From: Pseudooceanicola batsensis HTCC2597
GTDB taxonomy: Bacteria > Pseudomonadota > Alphaproteobacteria > Rhodobacterales > Rhodobacteraceae
Length of the DNA: 64,000 bases
Reading direction: 5' to 3'
NCBI RefSeq assembly: GCF_000152725.1
Contig: NZ_CH724131.1
Location: forward strand, 2,565,412 to 2,629,411
Shown here: positions 46,973 through 54,809 of the stretch, in pieces
How positions within the stretch are numbered: the stretch's first letter is position 1
Layout: each line of letters begins with the position of its first letter
Notes under the pieces: generated by a model
Database searches by the model: none
Told to the model about the DNA's origin: nothing
What the model saw: the letters and a program-made list of their open reading frames with translations, nothing else
Made by a program: the position numbers and the translations under genes

Positions 46973-48787
46973 CTATGCCCCTCGAGCCGGGCTGACATCG
47001 AGCACTGCGCCGGCCACGGCAGCTTGTGTAACAAGGTGTCCGCGCCAAGCCTTGCCGTCTTGGAAGGCCCCTACTGTCTCGATGCCGGCCTCATTCAAGC
47101 GGCGGATCAGATAGCGCGAGGTCGTGTCCATCTGCTTGGCGAGTTCACTCAACGGCAGATACATGGACTGGAACCGAAGCAGGCTCTCGAGCCGAATCGT
47201 CCGCCCCGTGCGACCAGCATGATCGTAGGTCTCATGAGCGAGGAGGCCTTGGCTGCACCAGGCCGCGATGCACTGCTCCTTCCAGCCCGTGAGTTGCGCC
47301 ACCTGCTGGACCGTCAAACCAGGGCCACGCCGGACCTCGGTCAGAACTGTTTCGACTTCAGTCCGACAGAAGCGAAACGCTGCGAGGCGTCCCTCGGTGC
47401 TGCCCGCTTCGGGCCGAAGTCGACCATCGATGATCTGTTGGAAGACCTTGATAAGCCCGGCCCTGTCTGTCGTGAAGCGGAGGTTGAGATCGGCGAAGGA
47501 TACAGTGTCCGCTTTCGTTTCCAGCGCAGAACAAGCAATGCCGTGCACGAGAGCACGCATGGCTTCAAGATCATGAGCACCCTCGACGAGCGGCGGCGGC
47601 GCGTCATGAATGCACTGGGCCAGCCCGCCCGCTTCGCCAAGGAGATCATATTGCTTCCGGGAAATGCCCAGAAATTCCCGCGCGCTGGACTTCCCGACGA
47701 AGCGGCGTCGGTTCTCGCGGATTTCCTCAATGGTCCCGCGGGGCAACATCGTATGGCGGTGCCCAAAACCGGACGTATCCTGGCGTCCTTCTATCTGTCC
47801 TCGGCCTACGGCGTCCACCAGACGCTCAGCACGAATGCCCAGGATACGGGAGGATTCGGCAGCGCTGATCCAGTCGCGCTCGCAAGCGGCGACGGGCATA
47901 TTCCCGATATACGGCCCGTCAAACTCCTGGCGAACGACATCTCCCAATGCCTGCCGGAAATCCGCATAAGCGGCACCGTCGAAGGACATAAGGCGCTGAT
48001 ACCACCGTCCGAGCCGGGCCGGTGCTGACGAAGCACTCGGCTCGCCCTCTTGCAGGCGCCGAGCCACGTCATCTCGAAATGCCGTTGGCCAATCGCACAG
48101 AAGACGAAATGTGTCCGCGAGAAAACAGCGCGCTTCTTTGAGGGTGCGCGGCAGAGGCGCCTTGCCTTGCTTCCCGGTGACCGCATCCATGCCCCCACTG
48201 GCGAGAAAGAAAATGAACTCCCCGATATCGGAGGGCGTTCGAAACGCCAGTGCCGGGGACAAGCGGGAGCGAGTAGGGTGCATCTTCCCCGAGATCAGTG
48301 CAGAGATCCTGATCTCGTCGTCATTGGCGGCAATCCGTTCAAGACGATCCAGAGGACAACCGCAATGGCAGGAGTCGTAGCCGCCCCGGCCAGGCAGGAA
48401 AATCTCCTGACACATCGGGCACTGATCGACGAGACGAAGGCCATGTTCGACACAGCATGTGACAAAGGCATGGCGCCAAGATTGATGGTGCGGTTTCCCA
48501 GTGGCCAGACAGTCTGGGCAGACGGGTGCACTGTGATGCCGTTCAAACCGCCAGCTCCGTGAGGGTTCCGATGGTGCGACCGTCGGCGAAATTGGAGCCA
48601 GGGTCCCTGGCTCCAAATCCAACAACTCTTCCGCCTGCGAGGCTTCTTCGATCATGCGGCGCCCGTAGCGCAGCCCGAAACCCGCCTGAAAGCCTGATAC
48701 CTCCGGCCAGAACTCCATTTCAGCAAGCCGGCGCAGAAAGCCATCCAAGCTTTCCTGCGCTTCCGGGGTGCGGGTCGATCGGGTCAT
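46973..48787 (-). CDS. tniQ: TniQ/TnsD-family target-selection protein
   Basis: TniQ, 604 residues, much longer than minimal TniQ and within the TnsD-like size range. The N-terminal TniQ region includes QESLDGFLRRLAEMEFWP. The zinc fingers show CPDC at 90-93, SWRHAFVTCCVEHGLRLVDQ and CPMC at 123-126, with a further Cys cluster at DSCHCGCPL. Later segments look like helix-turn-helix units, such as GLTVQQVAQLTGWKEQCIAA and LSELAKQMDTTSRYLIRRLN. TniQ/TnsD proteins bind the attachment DNA and recruit TnsC. It overlaps tniB by 4 bases (ATGA). A long C-terminus suggests site-specific targeting; the target is not proven. Confidence 0.9.
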   Translation of the reverse strand: MTRSTRTPEAQESLDGFLRRLAEMEFWPEVSGFQAGFGLRYGRRMIEEASQAEELLDLEPGTLAPISPTVAPSEPSRSWRFERHHSAPVCPDCLATGKPHHQSWRHAFVTCCVEHGLRLVDQCPMCQEIFLPGRGGYDSCHCGCPLDRLERIAANDDEIRISALISGKMHPTRSRLSPALAFRTPSDIGEFIFFLASGGMDAVTGKQGKAPLPRTLKEARCFLADTFRLLCDWPTAFRDDVARRLQEGEPSASSAPARLGRWYQRLMSFDGAAYADFRQALGDVVRQEFDGPYIGNMPVAACERDWISAAESSRILGIRAERLVDAVGRGQIEGRQDTSGFGHRHTMLPRGTIEEIRENRRRFVGKSSAREFLGISRKQYDLLGEAGGLAQCIHDAPPPLVEGAHDLEAMRALVHGIACSALETKADTVSFADLNLRFTTDRAGLIKVFQQIIDGRLRPEAGSTEGRLAAFRFCRTEVETVLTEVRRGPGLTVQQVAQLTGWKEQCIAAWCSQGLLAHETYDHAGRTGRTIRLESLLRFQSMYLPLSELAKQMDTTSRYLIRRLNEAGIETVGAFQDGKAWRGHLVTQAAVAGAVLDVSPARGA

Positions 48788-49755
48788 GCAGAGAGAGCCC
48801 CATGCGCAAGATCGAGGCCAGCGAGGCTATCGACGGAGAACTCAAGACCGGCCTCAGCCATGGTGCAGGCGAAAGACCGCAAGATTTCCACCTCGTCCGG
48901 CTCTTCGTCGATGAAAAAGGACGATGTTGGGATACCGGATTGCTGCATGGCTCGGGCCGCAAGCGCGAAGTCAGCGAGCTCCAGGGCCCGAGGTTCTCGC
49001 GTTGCCAGCGCGCAGAGTTTCAGCACGCGCATCATGACGGGGATACGCCCCGCGGAAGCTCCGTAAAGACGGCGCACGATGTCCTCGAACTCTATCGCTA
49101 CAGGGAAGCCTGATTGCTCCAGCTTGTGCAGAGCAACGTCGACCGTGTAAGCAAAAGCGTCACGTTCCGCGTCCACCTGCCAGTCGTAGGGTTTGAGTAT
49201 GGTGGTCGCGCAGGCCCGATCACGAAGTTGCTCGTTCTCATCAATAATGCGCTGGAAACGAGGCAATCCCACCGCGATGACGCTGACGCCGGTCTCGTCG
49301 ACAATGGTCTTCAGATGGTCGGCGGCCTCTCGAGGGGCAAGGTTGGCTCCACGCTCGATCAGATGGTTCACTTCGTCTATCACGACGGCCTGGATGCCGA
49401 GCTGATCTATTGCACGGAATAGTCGATCCCGGACCGACTTCGTGTTTTCATTGGACAAGATGCGCTGACCCATCCCGGCCAAGATGGCACCATAGATGGA
49501 CTTCCCGCTCGATTGCGGGGGCAGGCTGCAATAAACCACATCGTCCATCGGGAAGAGAGATGTGGCGGGCCCTGCGTTCGAAAGCAGATGACGGGCGACC
49601 GACTTCTTCCCCACACGCGTGGGGCCGAGGAGGGGCACCAGGCACCCTCCGAACGCTTGGTTCGTGCTCAACAAGAAATCGACGGAGGACAATGCGCCAC
49701 GGAGCGAGTCGTGCAGCACAATTTCCGAAAGAAGTGAGATGGCGGTGTTGTTCAT
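48784..49755 (-). CDS. tniB: TniB/TnsC-family AAA+ regulator ATPase
   Basis: TniB, 323 residues, an AAA+ ATPase that forms filaments on DNA and links the target selector to the transposase. Walker A is LLGPTRVGKKSVARHLLSN (Gly44-Ser52) and Walker B QAVVIDEVNHLIERG (Asp127, Glu128), followed by sensor 1-type VIAVGLPRF and an arginine in DRACATTILKPYDW. It starts 3 bases after the tniA stop and ends inside tniQ, so tniA-tniB-tniQ is one operon. Expression may be reduced by the insertion in tniA upstream. Confidence 0.92.
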   Translation of the reverse strand: MNNTAISLLSEIVLHDSLRGALSSVDFLLSTNQAFGGCLVPLLGPTRVGKKSVARHLLSNAGPATSLFPMDDVVYCSLPPQSSGKSIYGAILAGMGQRILSNENTKSVRDRLFRAIDQLGIQAVVIDEVNHLIERGANLAPREAADHLKTIVDETGVSVIAVGLPRFQRIIDENEQLRDRACATTILKPYDWQVDAERDAFAYTVDVALHKLEQSGFPVAIEFEDIVRRLYGASAGRIPVMMRVLKLCALATREPRALELADFALAARAMQQSGIPTSSFFIDEEPDEVEILRSFACTMAEAGLEFSVDSLAGLDLAHGALSA

Positions 49756-51440
49756 GGTCTACTCCAAGATGTCCATTTGTGGTCGCTGTTCGCGGCGGCG
49801 AACAGCCATCCTGGGAGTAGGTTGGTTCACCGTCTTCGAAACTGAAGCCGACTTGAGAGGAGGGCTCTTAGCGCGCTCCACCACCTGAGTGATCTTACGG
49901 CGCTGGGCCTCTGCTTTGCGCGCCTTGCGCAGTGATGTGATCTTGCCCTTGCCCCGTTGCTCGGCGAGTTCCTGGGCCTTTTGTGCCAGGTCGGCTGCCG
50001 TAGCGCGGGCTGCCAGATCTTTAGCCTTCGCTTCGTCGCTGGGCTTCTTGATGCGTGCCACGTCTTTGAATGCGATGGGGAGCACATGTTCGCTTTTTGC
50101 AGGGACGATCATCGGATTGGGGACGCCATCCCGATTGTGGACGACCGCAATCGCGCGAATATCTGTCGGATCGTAGCGCACTTCGACTGTGGATTTCCGC
50201 CCGATCTCAGACAAGAGTTCGCAAAGCTCCGGGGACGAGTATTGCACGTTTCCGACATCAAGTCCGTAGTGCTGAAGCGACCGCTTCGTTTCTTTGACCA
50301 TGAAGATCTGGTGCACTTCGTTTGGCTGAAGCGGCAACTGTGCGATACCATTTACCATGCGGTTCCAGCTATCGAGCGGTGACTCAGCCACGCGTAGAGG
50401 CGAGTGAATCAACCGACGAATTTTCGTGGCGTAGACATCGTAGATCCACTTGTAGATCAGGCCCTCAAGCTCTTCGACTGTTATGCATGCTTCGAACATA
50501 CCCTTCTCGATCCGAGCACGGTGTGGCATCGTCTTTGATGTCGTGGCGCCTGGTAAGGTTTGGAGATAACGATTAAGCTCAAGGAAGAACCTTTCCACAT
50601 GCGGCTTCTTCTCCGGGCATCCAGGGATTTTCTTCGCCCATTCCATTCCTGATTGTGCGATGATCCCCGGCAGCCATTTTCCGCTGTTCTCGCTACCCTG
50701 ATCTGAGACCAGGACTCGGGGCACACCAGCTGTGTTGATGCGGTTCTCTATGCCCAGCCTCTCGAAAAACTCCTCACCGCGCGGGAGCATAATTTCCTTA
50801 ATGGTTTGGATCGTCAGTTTTTCGCTGGCCGATTCCAAGTCTATCCGAATTGCGAGGGGAAAACCGGATGCAGCATCGATCGCGGCACATATCACTGGCC
50901 GGCCGATGCAGACGCCTCGAATGTCGGACAGGAACACATCACCCACGGTAGAGTCGATCTCCACTACGTCAAAGGGCACCTCCACGCGCGCATAGAAGCG
51001 CGCCTGTAGCGTCAAACGCTTGGCCGTCTCGGTATCGTGGCGGGCCCTGATGACGTCATCCGCACGAAGCGTATTCATCACTGAGAGAAACGATCGCAGA
51101 GCACAGTCGCCGAGCTTTTCCTTGGTGCCAGTATACCGATCGCGATAGAGTTTCTCAGCCTTCGCTGCGGCTACTCGTATCGTTACTCGATCGCTTTTCA
51201 GAAGCAGCTGCTCCAGCACTTCGAAGACACAATCTTCATAGTCTGCGTCATGCCGAGGCCCGAACTGCCCTTGGTCTTGATTGTGTGGAATTAGCCTGTT
51301 GGGGCCCTCATCACCCAAGGTCTTCTTCCACATCTGTAGCGTGCGAATGTTGAACGAAGACGGGGCGTAAGAAGCGTGTCGCGCATCTTCCAGCAGTTCG
51401 CCTTTGAGGATTTCTGACCTGCCCCCTGCCGGTCCCTCAT

Positions 51441-52349
51441 TCATAACGAGAGTCTGCAGTTTGGATTTGGGTATTCCGGTTCTCCGTCTGGCGCAAGCGC
51501 GCCGGGCGCGGAGCCCTCAATTTGCTCAAGCGCCCGCCGCGCTTGCTGCGGCGTCTGGTTGCCGAGCGACGAGTGTGGCCTGACCGTGTTGTAATCGTAG
51601 CGCCACAAGGCCAGCTTGCGGCGTGCATCGTCCAGGCTGTCGAATATCTCCTCGTTCAAGAGCTCGTCGCGCAGGCTGCCGTTGAAGCTCTCGATGAAGG
51701 CGTTCTGCTGCGGCTTGCCCGGATCGATGTAGTGCCAGGGCACCCTGTTCTCGTCAGCCCATTTCAGGATGGCCCGACTGGTGAACTCCGTCCCGTTATC
51801 ACTGACAATGCAGCCCGGCTGTCCGTAGACCCGGATCAGGGCGCTGAGTTCCCGGGCCACTCGTGCGCCCGACAGACTCGTGTCCGCGATGAGGCACAGG
51901 CATTCCCGCGTGCAGTCGTCGATTACGGCGAGGATGCGGAACTTCCGCGAGGCGCCGAAACTGTCGGACACGAAGTCCAGGGACCAGCGCGCGTTGGGAC
52001 ACGCGGCAACGGGCATCGGTGCTCTGGTGCCGCGCGTCCGTTTCCGGCCGCGGCGCCGTTTTACCGACAACCCTTCCTCACGGTAAATGCGATACAGCTT
52101 CTTGTGGTTCATGATCATGCCCTTGCGTTCCAGCAATATGCCGATCCGGCGATAGCCGAACCGACGCCGCTTGCCGGCGATCTCCTGCATCTCCTTGCGG
52201 ATCTCAGCACTGTCCGGCGGGCGGTCTCGCCGGACAGTCTTGGGATCGACACCGACCAGCCTGCAGGCCCGGCGCTGCGAGATGTCGTGATCCCGCATCA
52301 CTCGGAGCGCCGCGTCTCGCCGCTTGGTCAACGTCGTCAGCTCTTTCCC
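51441..52349 (-). CDS. IS3-family transposase OrfB (DDE integrase domain)
   Basis: The catalytic part of the IS3-type transposase, about 300 residues after the frameshift point. The rve integrase core has Asp in [20 protein letters not shown], Asp in [15 protein letters not shown] and Glu in [17 protein letters not shown], with [18 protein letters not shown] at the end. It is normally made as OrfAB by a -1 slip on GGGAAAG (52,343-52,349), giving 386 residues in total. The coding region looks intact. Confidence 0.95.
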   Translation of the reverse strand, partial: GKELTTLTKRRDAALRVMRDHDISQRRACRLVGVDPKTVRRDRPPDSAEIRKEMQEIAGKRRRFGYRRIGILLERKGMIMNHKKLYRIYREEGLSVKRRRGRKRTRGTRAPMPVAACPNARWSLDFVSDSFGASRKFRILAVIDDCTRECLCLIADTSLSGARVARELSALIRVYGQPGCIVSDNGTEFTSRAILKWADENRVPWHYIDPGKPQQNAFIESFNGSLRDELLNEEIFDSLDDARRKLALWRYDYNTVRPHSSLGNQTPQQARRALEQIEGSAPGALAPDGEPEYPNPNCRLSL

Positions 52350-52600
52350 AGCAGGTCTTTCAAGACAACGTTGTCCAGCATCGTATCCGCCAGCAGGCGC
52401 TTGAGCTTGGCGTTCTCGTCCTCGAGGGCTTTCAGCCTGGCCGCCTCGGACACTTCCATGCCGCCATACTTGGACTTCAGCTTGTAGAAGGTCGCCGTGC
52501 TCAGCCCATGCCTGCGGCACACCTCGGCTGTCGGCATACCGGCTTCCTGCTCCTTGATCATCCCGATTATCTGCGCCTCGGTGAAACGGCTCTTTCGCAT
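52337..52600 (-). CDS. IS3-family OrfA helix-turn-helix protein
   Basis: OrfA, 87 residues: a Tnp_1-type helix-turn-helix ([20 protein letters not shown], then [20 protein letters not shown]) followed by a leucine zipper ([20 protein letters not shown]). It binds the IS ends. The slippery heptamer GGGAAAG lies 4 bases before its stop and places OrfB in the -1 frame. Confidence 0.95.
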   Translation of the reverse strand: MRKSRFTEAQIIGMIKEQEAGMPTAEVCRRHGLSTATFYKLKSKYGGMEVSEAARLKALEDENAKLKRLLADTMLDNVVLKDLLGKS

Positions 52601-52604
52601 TCGT

Positions 52605-52730
52605 CTGCTCCTTCAGAGTTGGCGCAGACTCTACATCATGGTGAGGGATTTCGCGGGGGGCAGGTCACTGCTCCTTCAGAGTTGGCGCAGACTCTACATC
52701 ATGGTGAGGGATTTCGCGGGGGGCAGGTCA
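52605..52730 (-). repeat. 63-bp tandem duplication of the IS right end
   Basis: Two perfect 63-bp copies (52,605-52,667 and 52,668-52,730), each from CTGCTCCTTCAGAG to the terminal GGGGGGCAGGTCA. Both copies contain a full IS tip, and only the outer one borders the TTTC duplication. Confidence 0.97.
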
Positions 52731-53017
52731 TTTCGAATGCGCGTGCGGCGCTGTTGCCGTTCGCACGGAGTTCCGCATCACGCCGGATGGCTGCCAACTT
52801 CATTTCTTGTTTGCGCCGCCCGTATTCGTCGGGGATGAAGTCGATGACGTTGCTGCTATCAGGCTTCGTGGCGAAACCCTCTGCGATGAGGTCTCGATAG
52901 AGCTGGAAATCCACCTCCACCAACTTCCCGGCCTGATCCCTGAGGGTCACCGACTTGCCGGCGCGAACTACAAAAGTCAGGCTCGCATCGCGGCGCCAGC
53001 CATGAAGAGCGGCGAGC

Positions 53018-53218
53018 TTAGCGGCAGACAAGGGGCAATTCCTTCAGGTGTGCGCTTGTGTCTCCTGTGGCGAAGATCAGCGTGTCGTGATTGATGCGAG
53101 CCGAACGCACATCGCAGGTGAGCTGCCCCGCTGCGATGGCACGCAGCAAACTTGCCTCGTTGAATCCCGCTGCCTTGAAATCACCGTAGGGCTTTCCCGC
53201 ACCACAGAATGCCGCCAT
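53018..53218 (-). CDS. small ORF between tnsA and tniA
   Basis: A 66-residue frame beginning MAAFCGAGKPYGDFKAAGFN and including NEASLLRAIAAGQL, which could be a short DNA-binding helix pair. No family recognised. Support for being real: it fills the gap between tnsA and tniA on the same strand, it overlaps tniA by 14 bases, and the tniA ribosome-binding site lies within it, as for coupled genes. An N-terminal extension with a non-ATG start is possible. It could instead be a remnant of the tniA N-terminus in another frame. Confidence 0.45.
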   Translation of the reverse strand: MAAFCGAGKPYGDFKAAGFNEASLLRAIAAGQLTCDVRSARINHDTLIFATGDTSAHLKELPLVCR

Positions 53219-53262
53219 CTCGGAGTCGCTCTTGGCGGGTGCTCGCGTGCAGAGAGCAGTGT

Positions 53263-53733
53263 TTAAGAGCCGTAATTCTGAACGTAGTTTTCCCCAAGGA
53301 GGAGATCGTCGATGATGATGAGGCGATAGCCGTAGCGCGCGAGGATCTCCGGGTAGCTGAGGATCTTGGGGTTCAGGGTGATTAGCTCGCGGTGCTTGAC
53401 CTCGACCAGCACTTTAGAGTTCCCCAGGTGCACCTCGAAATCGGGTGTGTATTTCACTGCGCGAAACCCATAGAGCCGCTCGGCTTGCTGAAGAGCGTCC
53501 ACGCTGTGATAGTTTCGTCCCGTCGCGAGATCGAAGGTCATGGGCTGTGAGCGCAGAGACCGGACCCTGGGGTCGAGCCCCATAGCGATTGCGCCGCTTG
53601 CCTCCAGTCGGCTCTCCAGCTGCATCAGATGCGCGCCTCCCGCTGAAGTATAGTGAGCTTTCTTGAGCTGCCCACGCTTCTGGACGTTCCGCGCGACCGG
53701 ATGCGATTTCCGGTCCATTTTCATGCCATACAC
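53263..53733 (-). CDS. tnsA: TnsA-like endonuclease, catalytic domain only
   Basis: A 156-residue TnsA-type nuclease, which nicks the 5' ends of the transposon to give cut-and-paste movement together with the DDE transposase. The PD-(D/E)XK site is read as Glu in LMQLESRLEASGAIA (residues 40-44), Asp98 in KYTPDFEVHLGN and Glu111-Val-Lys113 in VLVEVKHRE. The length covers only the N-terminal catalytic domain of E. coli TnsA (273 residues); the C-terminal TnsC-contacting domain is absent. It is the first transposition gene, 44 bases before the small ORF and divergent from a second nuclease gene. Confidence 0.85.
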   Translation of the reverse strand: MYGMKMDRKSHPVARNVQKRGQLKKAHYTSAGGAHLMQLESRLEASGAIAMGLDPRVRSLRSQPMTFDLATGRNYHSVDALQQAERLYGFRAVKYTPDFEVHLGNSKVLVEVKHRELITLNPKILSYPEILARYGYRLIIIDDLLLGENYVQNYGS

Positions 53734-53742
53734 CCTGATTCG

Positions 53743-53755
53743 TTAGTAATACTAA
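53743..53755. promoter_or_regulatory. palindromic operator candidate between tnsA and the divergent nuclease
   Basis: TTAGTAATACTAA is a perfect 6-1-6 palindrome in the 68-bp gap between the two divergent starts, 10 bases before the tnsA ATG. Its position would let one DNA-binding protein control both genes. Confidence 0.5.
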
Positions 53756-53801
53756 ACATCATCCTGCTGTTTCTGTGAGTCATTTTTGCTATCTTCCATC
53801 C

Positions 53802-54626
53802 ATGACATCAGATCCAAGCCTCGAGGCACTCGCAAAGATCCGGAACTGGATCGGCTTCGGAAAGGCGCTCTCCGCCTCGCTGGACGACCCGTCCCGGTTT
53901 GGTTTCGAAGATCGCAGCCAAGTGCTTGCACACGTTGCAAAGCTGCGCGGCGTCGATCCCTCAAGCCTCAGGAACCCTCTTGCAGCTGTAAATTGGATGA
54001 AACGGAATGCGCCGGAAGCGCTCGAACACGAGAATCCGGACATTCCCATGACTGGCGTCCTGACACTCTCTCAGATCTCAATTCTTTCCAGCGACTTAGC
54101 CCAGAGCCTGACGCCAAAATTTTTCTCTGGCGAGGTCTCTCGCGGAGACCTTCGCAAGGCACTTGAGCATGTGCAGGCCGCAGGGGGAGGACGGGGCGTC
54201 ACGGCCCATGAGCGGGTCAAGCGTGCCCAAGCGTTCGAAGAGCAGGTCTATCGGTTTCTTCGCAAGACCCCCGCAGCGCTCGAACTCGGCAACGATGTCG
54301 AGGTAGTGAGAAGTCCAAGGGATAGCTTGGTGCCGTCTGATTTCACCGTCTTGCGTGATGGCAAGATTGTCGCGGCAATCGAGTGCAAAGCGCACCGCAG
54401 CAAGCGCCATCGAAGGTATCTCATCGAAATACTTTCCATGGCGGCGTTGCGAGCACGCGCGCATCCTCAGGCCTTCCTTATCGTCCCCGACACTTGGGAG
54501 GACTCGATCGCGGAACTGTCCGAGCTTGTTAGAGACCTCGGGTTGCAGGCAGTAGCGATCGCAGCGTTCTCGGAGAACGCAGGGAAGTATGGCGAGTTGT
54601 CCATCCATCGTCTCAGCGGTGGTTAA
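53802..54626 (+). CDS. putative PD-(D/E)XK nuclease, unknown family
   Basis: A 274-residue soluble protein. The N-terminal half (1-130) is helical with no recognised family. The C-terminal half fits a restriction-endonuclease-like fold: Glu147 in QAFEEQVYRFL, Asp180 in LVPSDFTVLRDG and Glu194-Cys-Lys196 in IVAAIECKAHRSKRHRRYLI. These match the E...D...ExK pattern. ATG 53,802 was chosen; a GTG nine codons earlier is possible. It is divergent from tnsA and shares its 68-bp control region. It may be transposon cargo, perhaps a defence or restriction nuclease, but no partner methylase is visible. Confidence 0.6.
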   Translation: MTSDPSLEALAKIRNWIGFGKALSASLDDPSRFGFEDRSQVLAHVAKLRGVDPSSLRNPLAAVNWMKRNAPEALEHENPDIPMTGVLTLSQISILSSDLAQSLTPKFFSGEVSRGDLRKALEHVQAAGGGRGVTAHERVKRAQAFEEQVYRFLRKTPAALELGNDVEVVRSPRDSLVPSDFTVLRDGKIVAAIECKAHRSKRHRRYLIEILSMAALRARAHPQAFLIVPDTWEDSIAELSELVRDLGLQAVAIAAFSENAGKYGELSIHRLSGG

Positions 54627-54809
54627 AGGGGCCCGGGTAGATGCTGCTGGACGTCCCAAAACGCCGATCTGATCTTCGAGATTAGCATCAGCGCCGGAGG
54701 GACCTCCGATCGTCGACCTTCGGCCTTACAGGCACTAAAGTATAAAGTAATCCGCTCGGGGGGTAGCCGATCAATCCTTGGCACCCGATGCCTTCTCGGA
54801 GGGAAATTC

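Larger units (their letters stand above)
51415..52730 (-). mobile_element. IS3-family (IS407-like) insertion sequence
   Basis: The element has terminal inverted repeats TGACCTGCCCCC and a 4-bp target duplication TTTC (51,411-51,414 and 52,731-52,734). It encodes orfA and orfB with a -1 frameshift signal. The unit is 1,253 bp to 52,667, plus a 63-bp tandem duplication of its right end. It lies in tniA in the same orientation. Confidence 0.95.
49759..53031 (-). pseudogene. tniA: TniA/TnsB-family DDE transposase, interrupted by an IS3-family element
   Basis: The transposase gene is in two pieces, 53,031-52,731 and 51,410-49,759, split by an insertion sequence. Removing the IS and one TTTC copy gives a continuous 651-codon frame reading Ala-Arg-Ala-Phe-Glu-Ile-Leu-Lys-Gly across the joint. 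The catalytic core is intact: Asp in FDVVEIDSTVGDVF, Asp in RVLVSDQGSENSG and Glu in KKPHVERFFLELNRYL. The start is a TTG at 53,031, preceded by AAGGAA and overlapping the small gene upstream by 14 bases. Each fragment alone should be non-functional, since the DNA-binding N-terminus is separated from the rest. Confidence 0.92.
45853..54626. mobile_element. Tn7-like transposon (minimum extent; right end not found)
   Basis: A set of tnsA, tniA (tnsB-like), tniB (tnsC-like) and tniQ (tnsD-like) genes on the minus strand with a recognisable terminal sequence at 45,853. Codon use is less GC-rich than in the core genes on the left. The given right limit is only the end of the nuclease gene divergent from tnsA; no matching inverted CGAAAAAT-type end was found up to 64,000, so the element may be longer and include the genes after 54,800, or its right end may be decayed. 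No Cas genes or repeats were seen. It is probably immobile because tniA is interrupted. Confidence 0.65.

Noticed and set aside
46928-48028. Long plus-strand frame inside tniQ
   Set aside because: tniQ has conserved zinc-finger and helix motifs on the minus strand; the plus frame has none.
53775-53801. GTG start for the divergent nuclease
   Set aside because: The ATG at 53,802 starts a typical soluble N-terminus; the added nine residues have no support.
54700-54740. TACA at about 54,737 as the right end of the transposon
   Set aside because: Read outward, the first 13 bases partly match the left end, but no TTTTTCG motif follows, and the adjoining five bases are not ACCAA.
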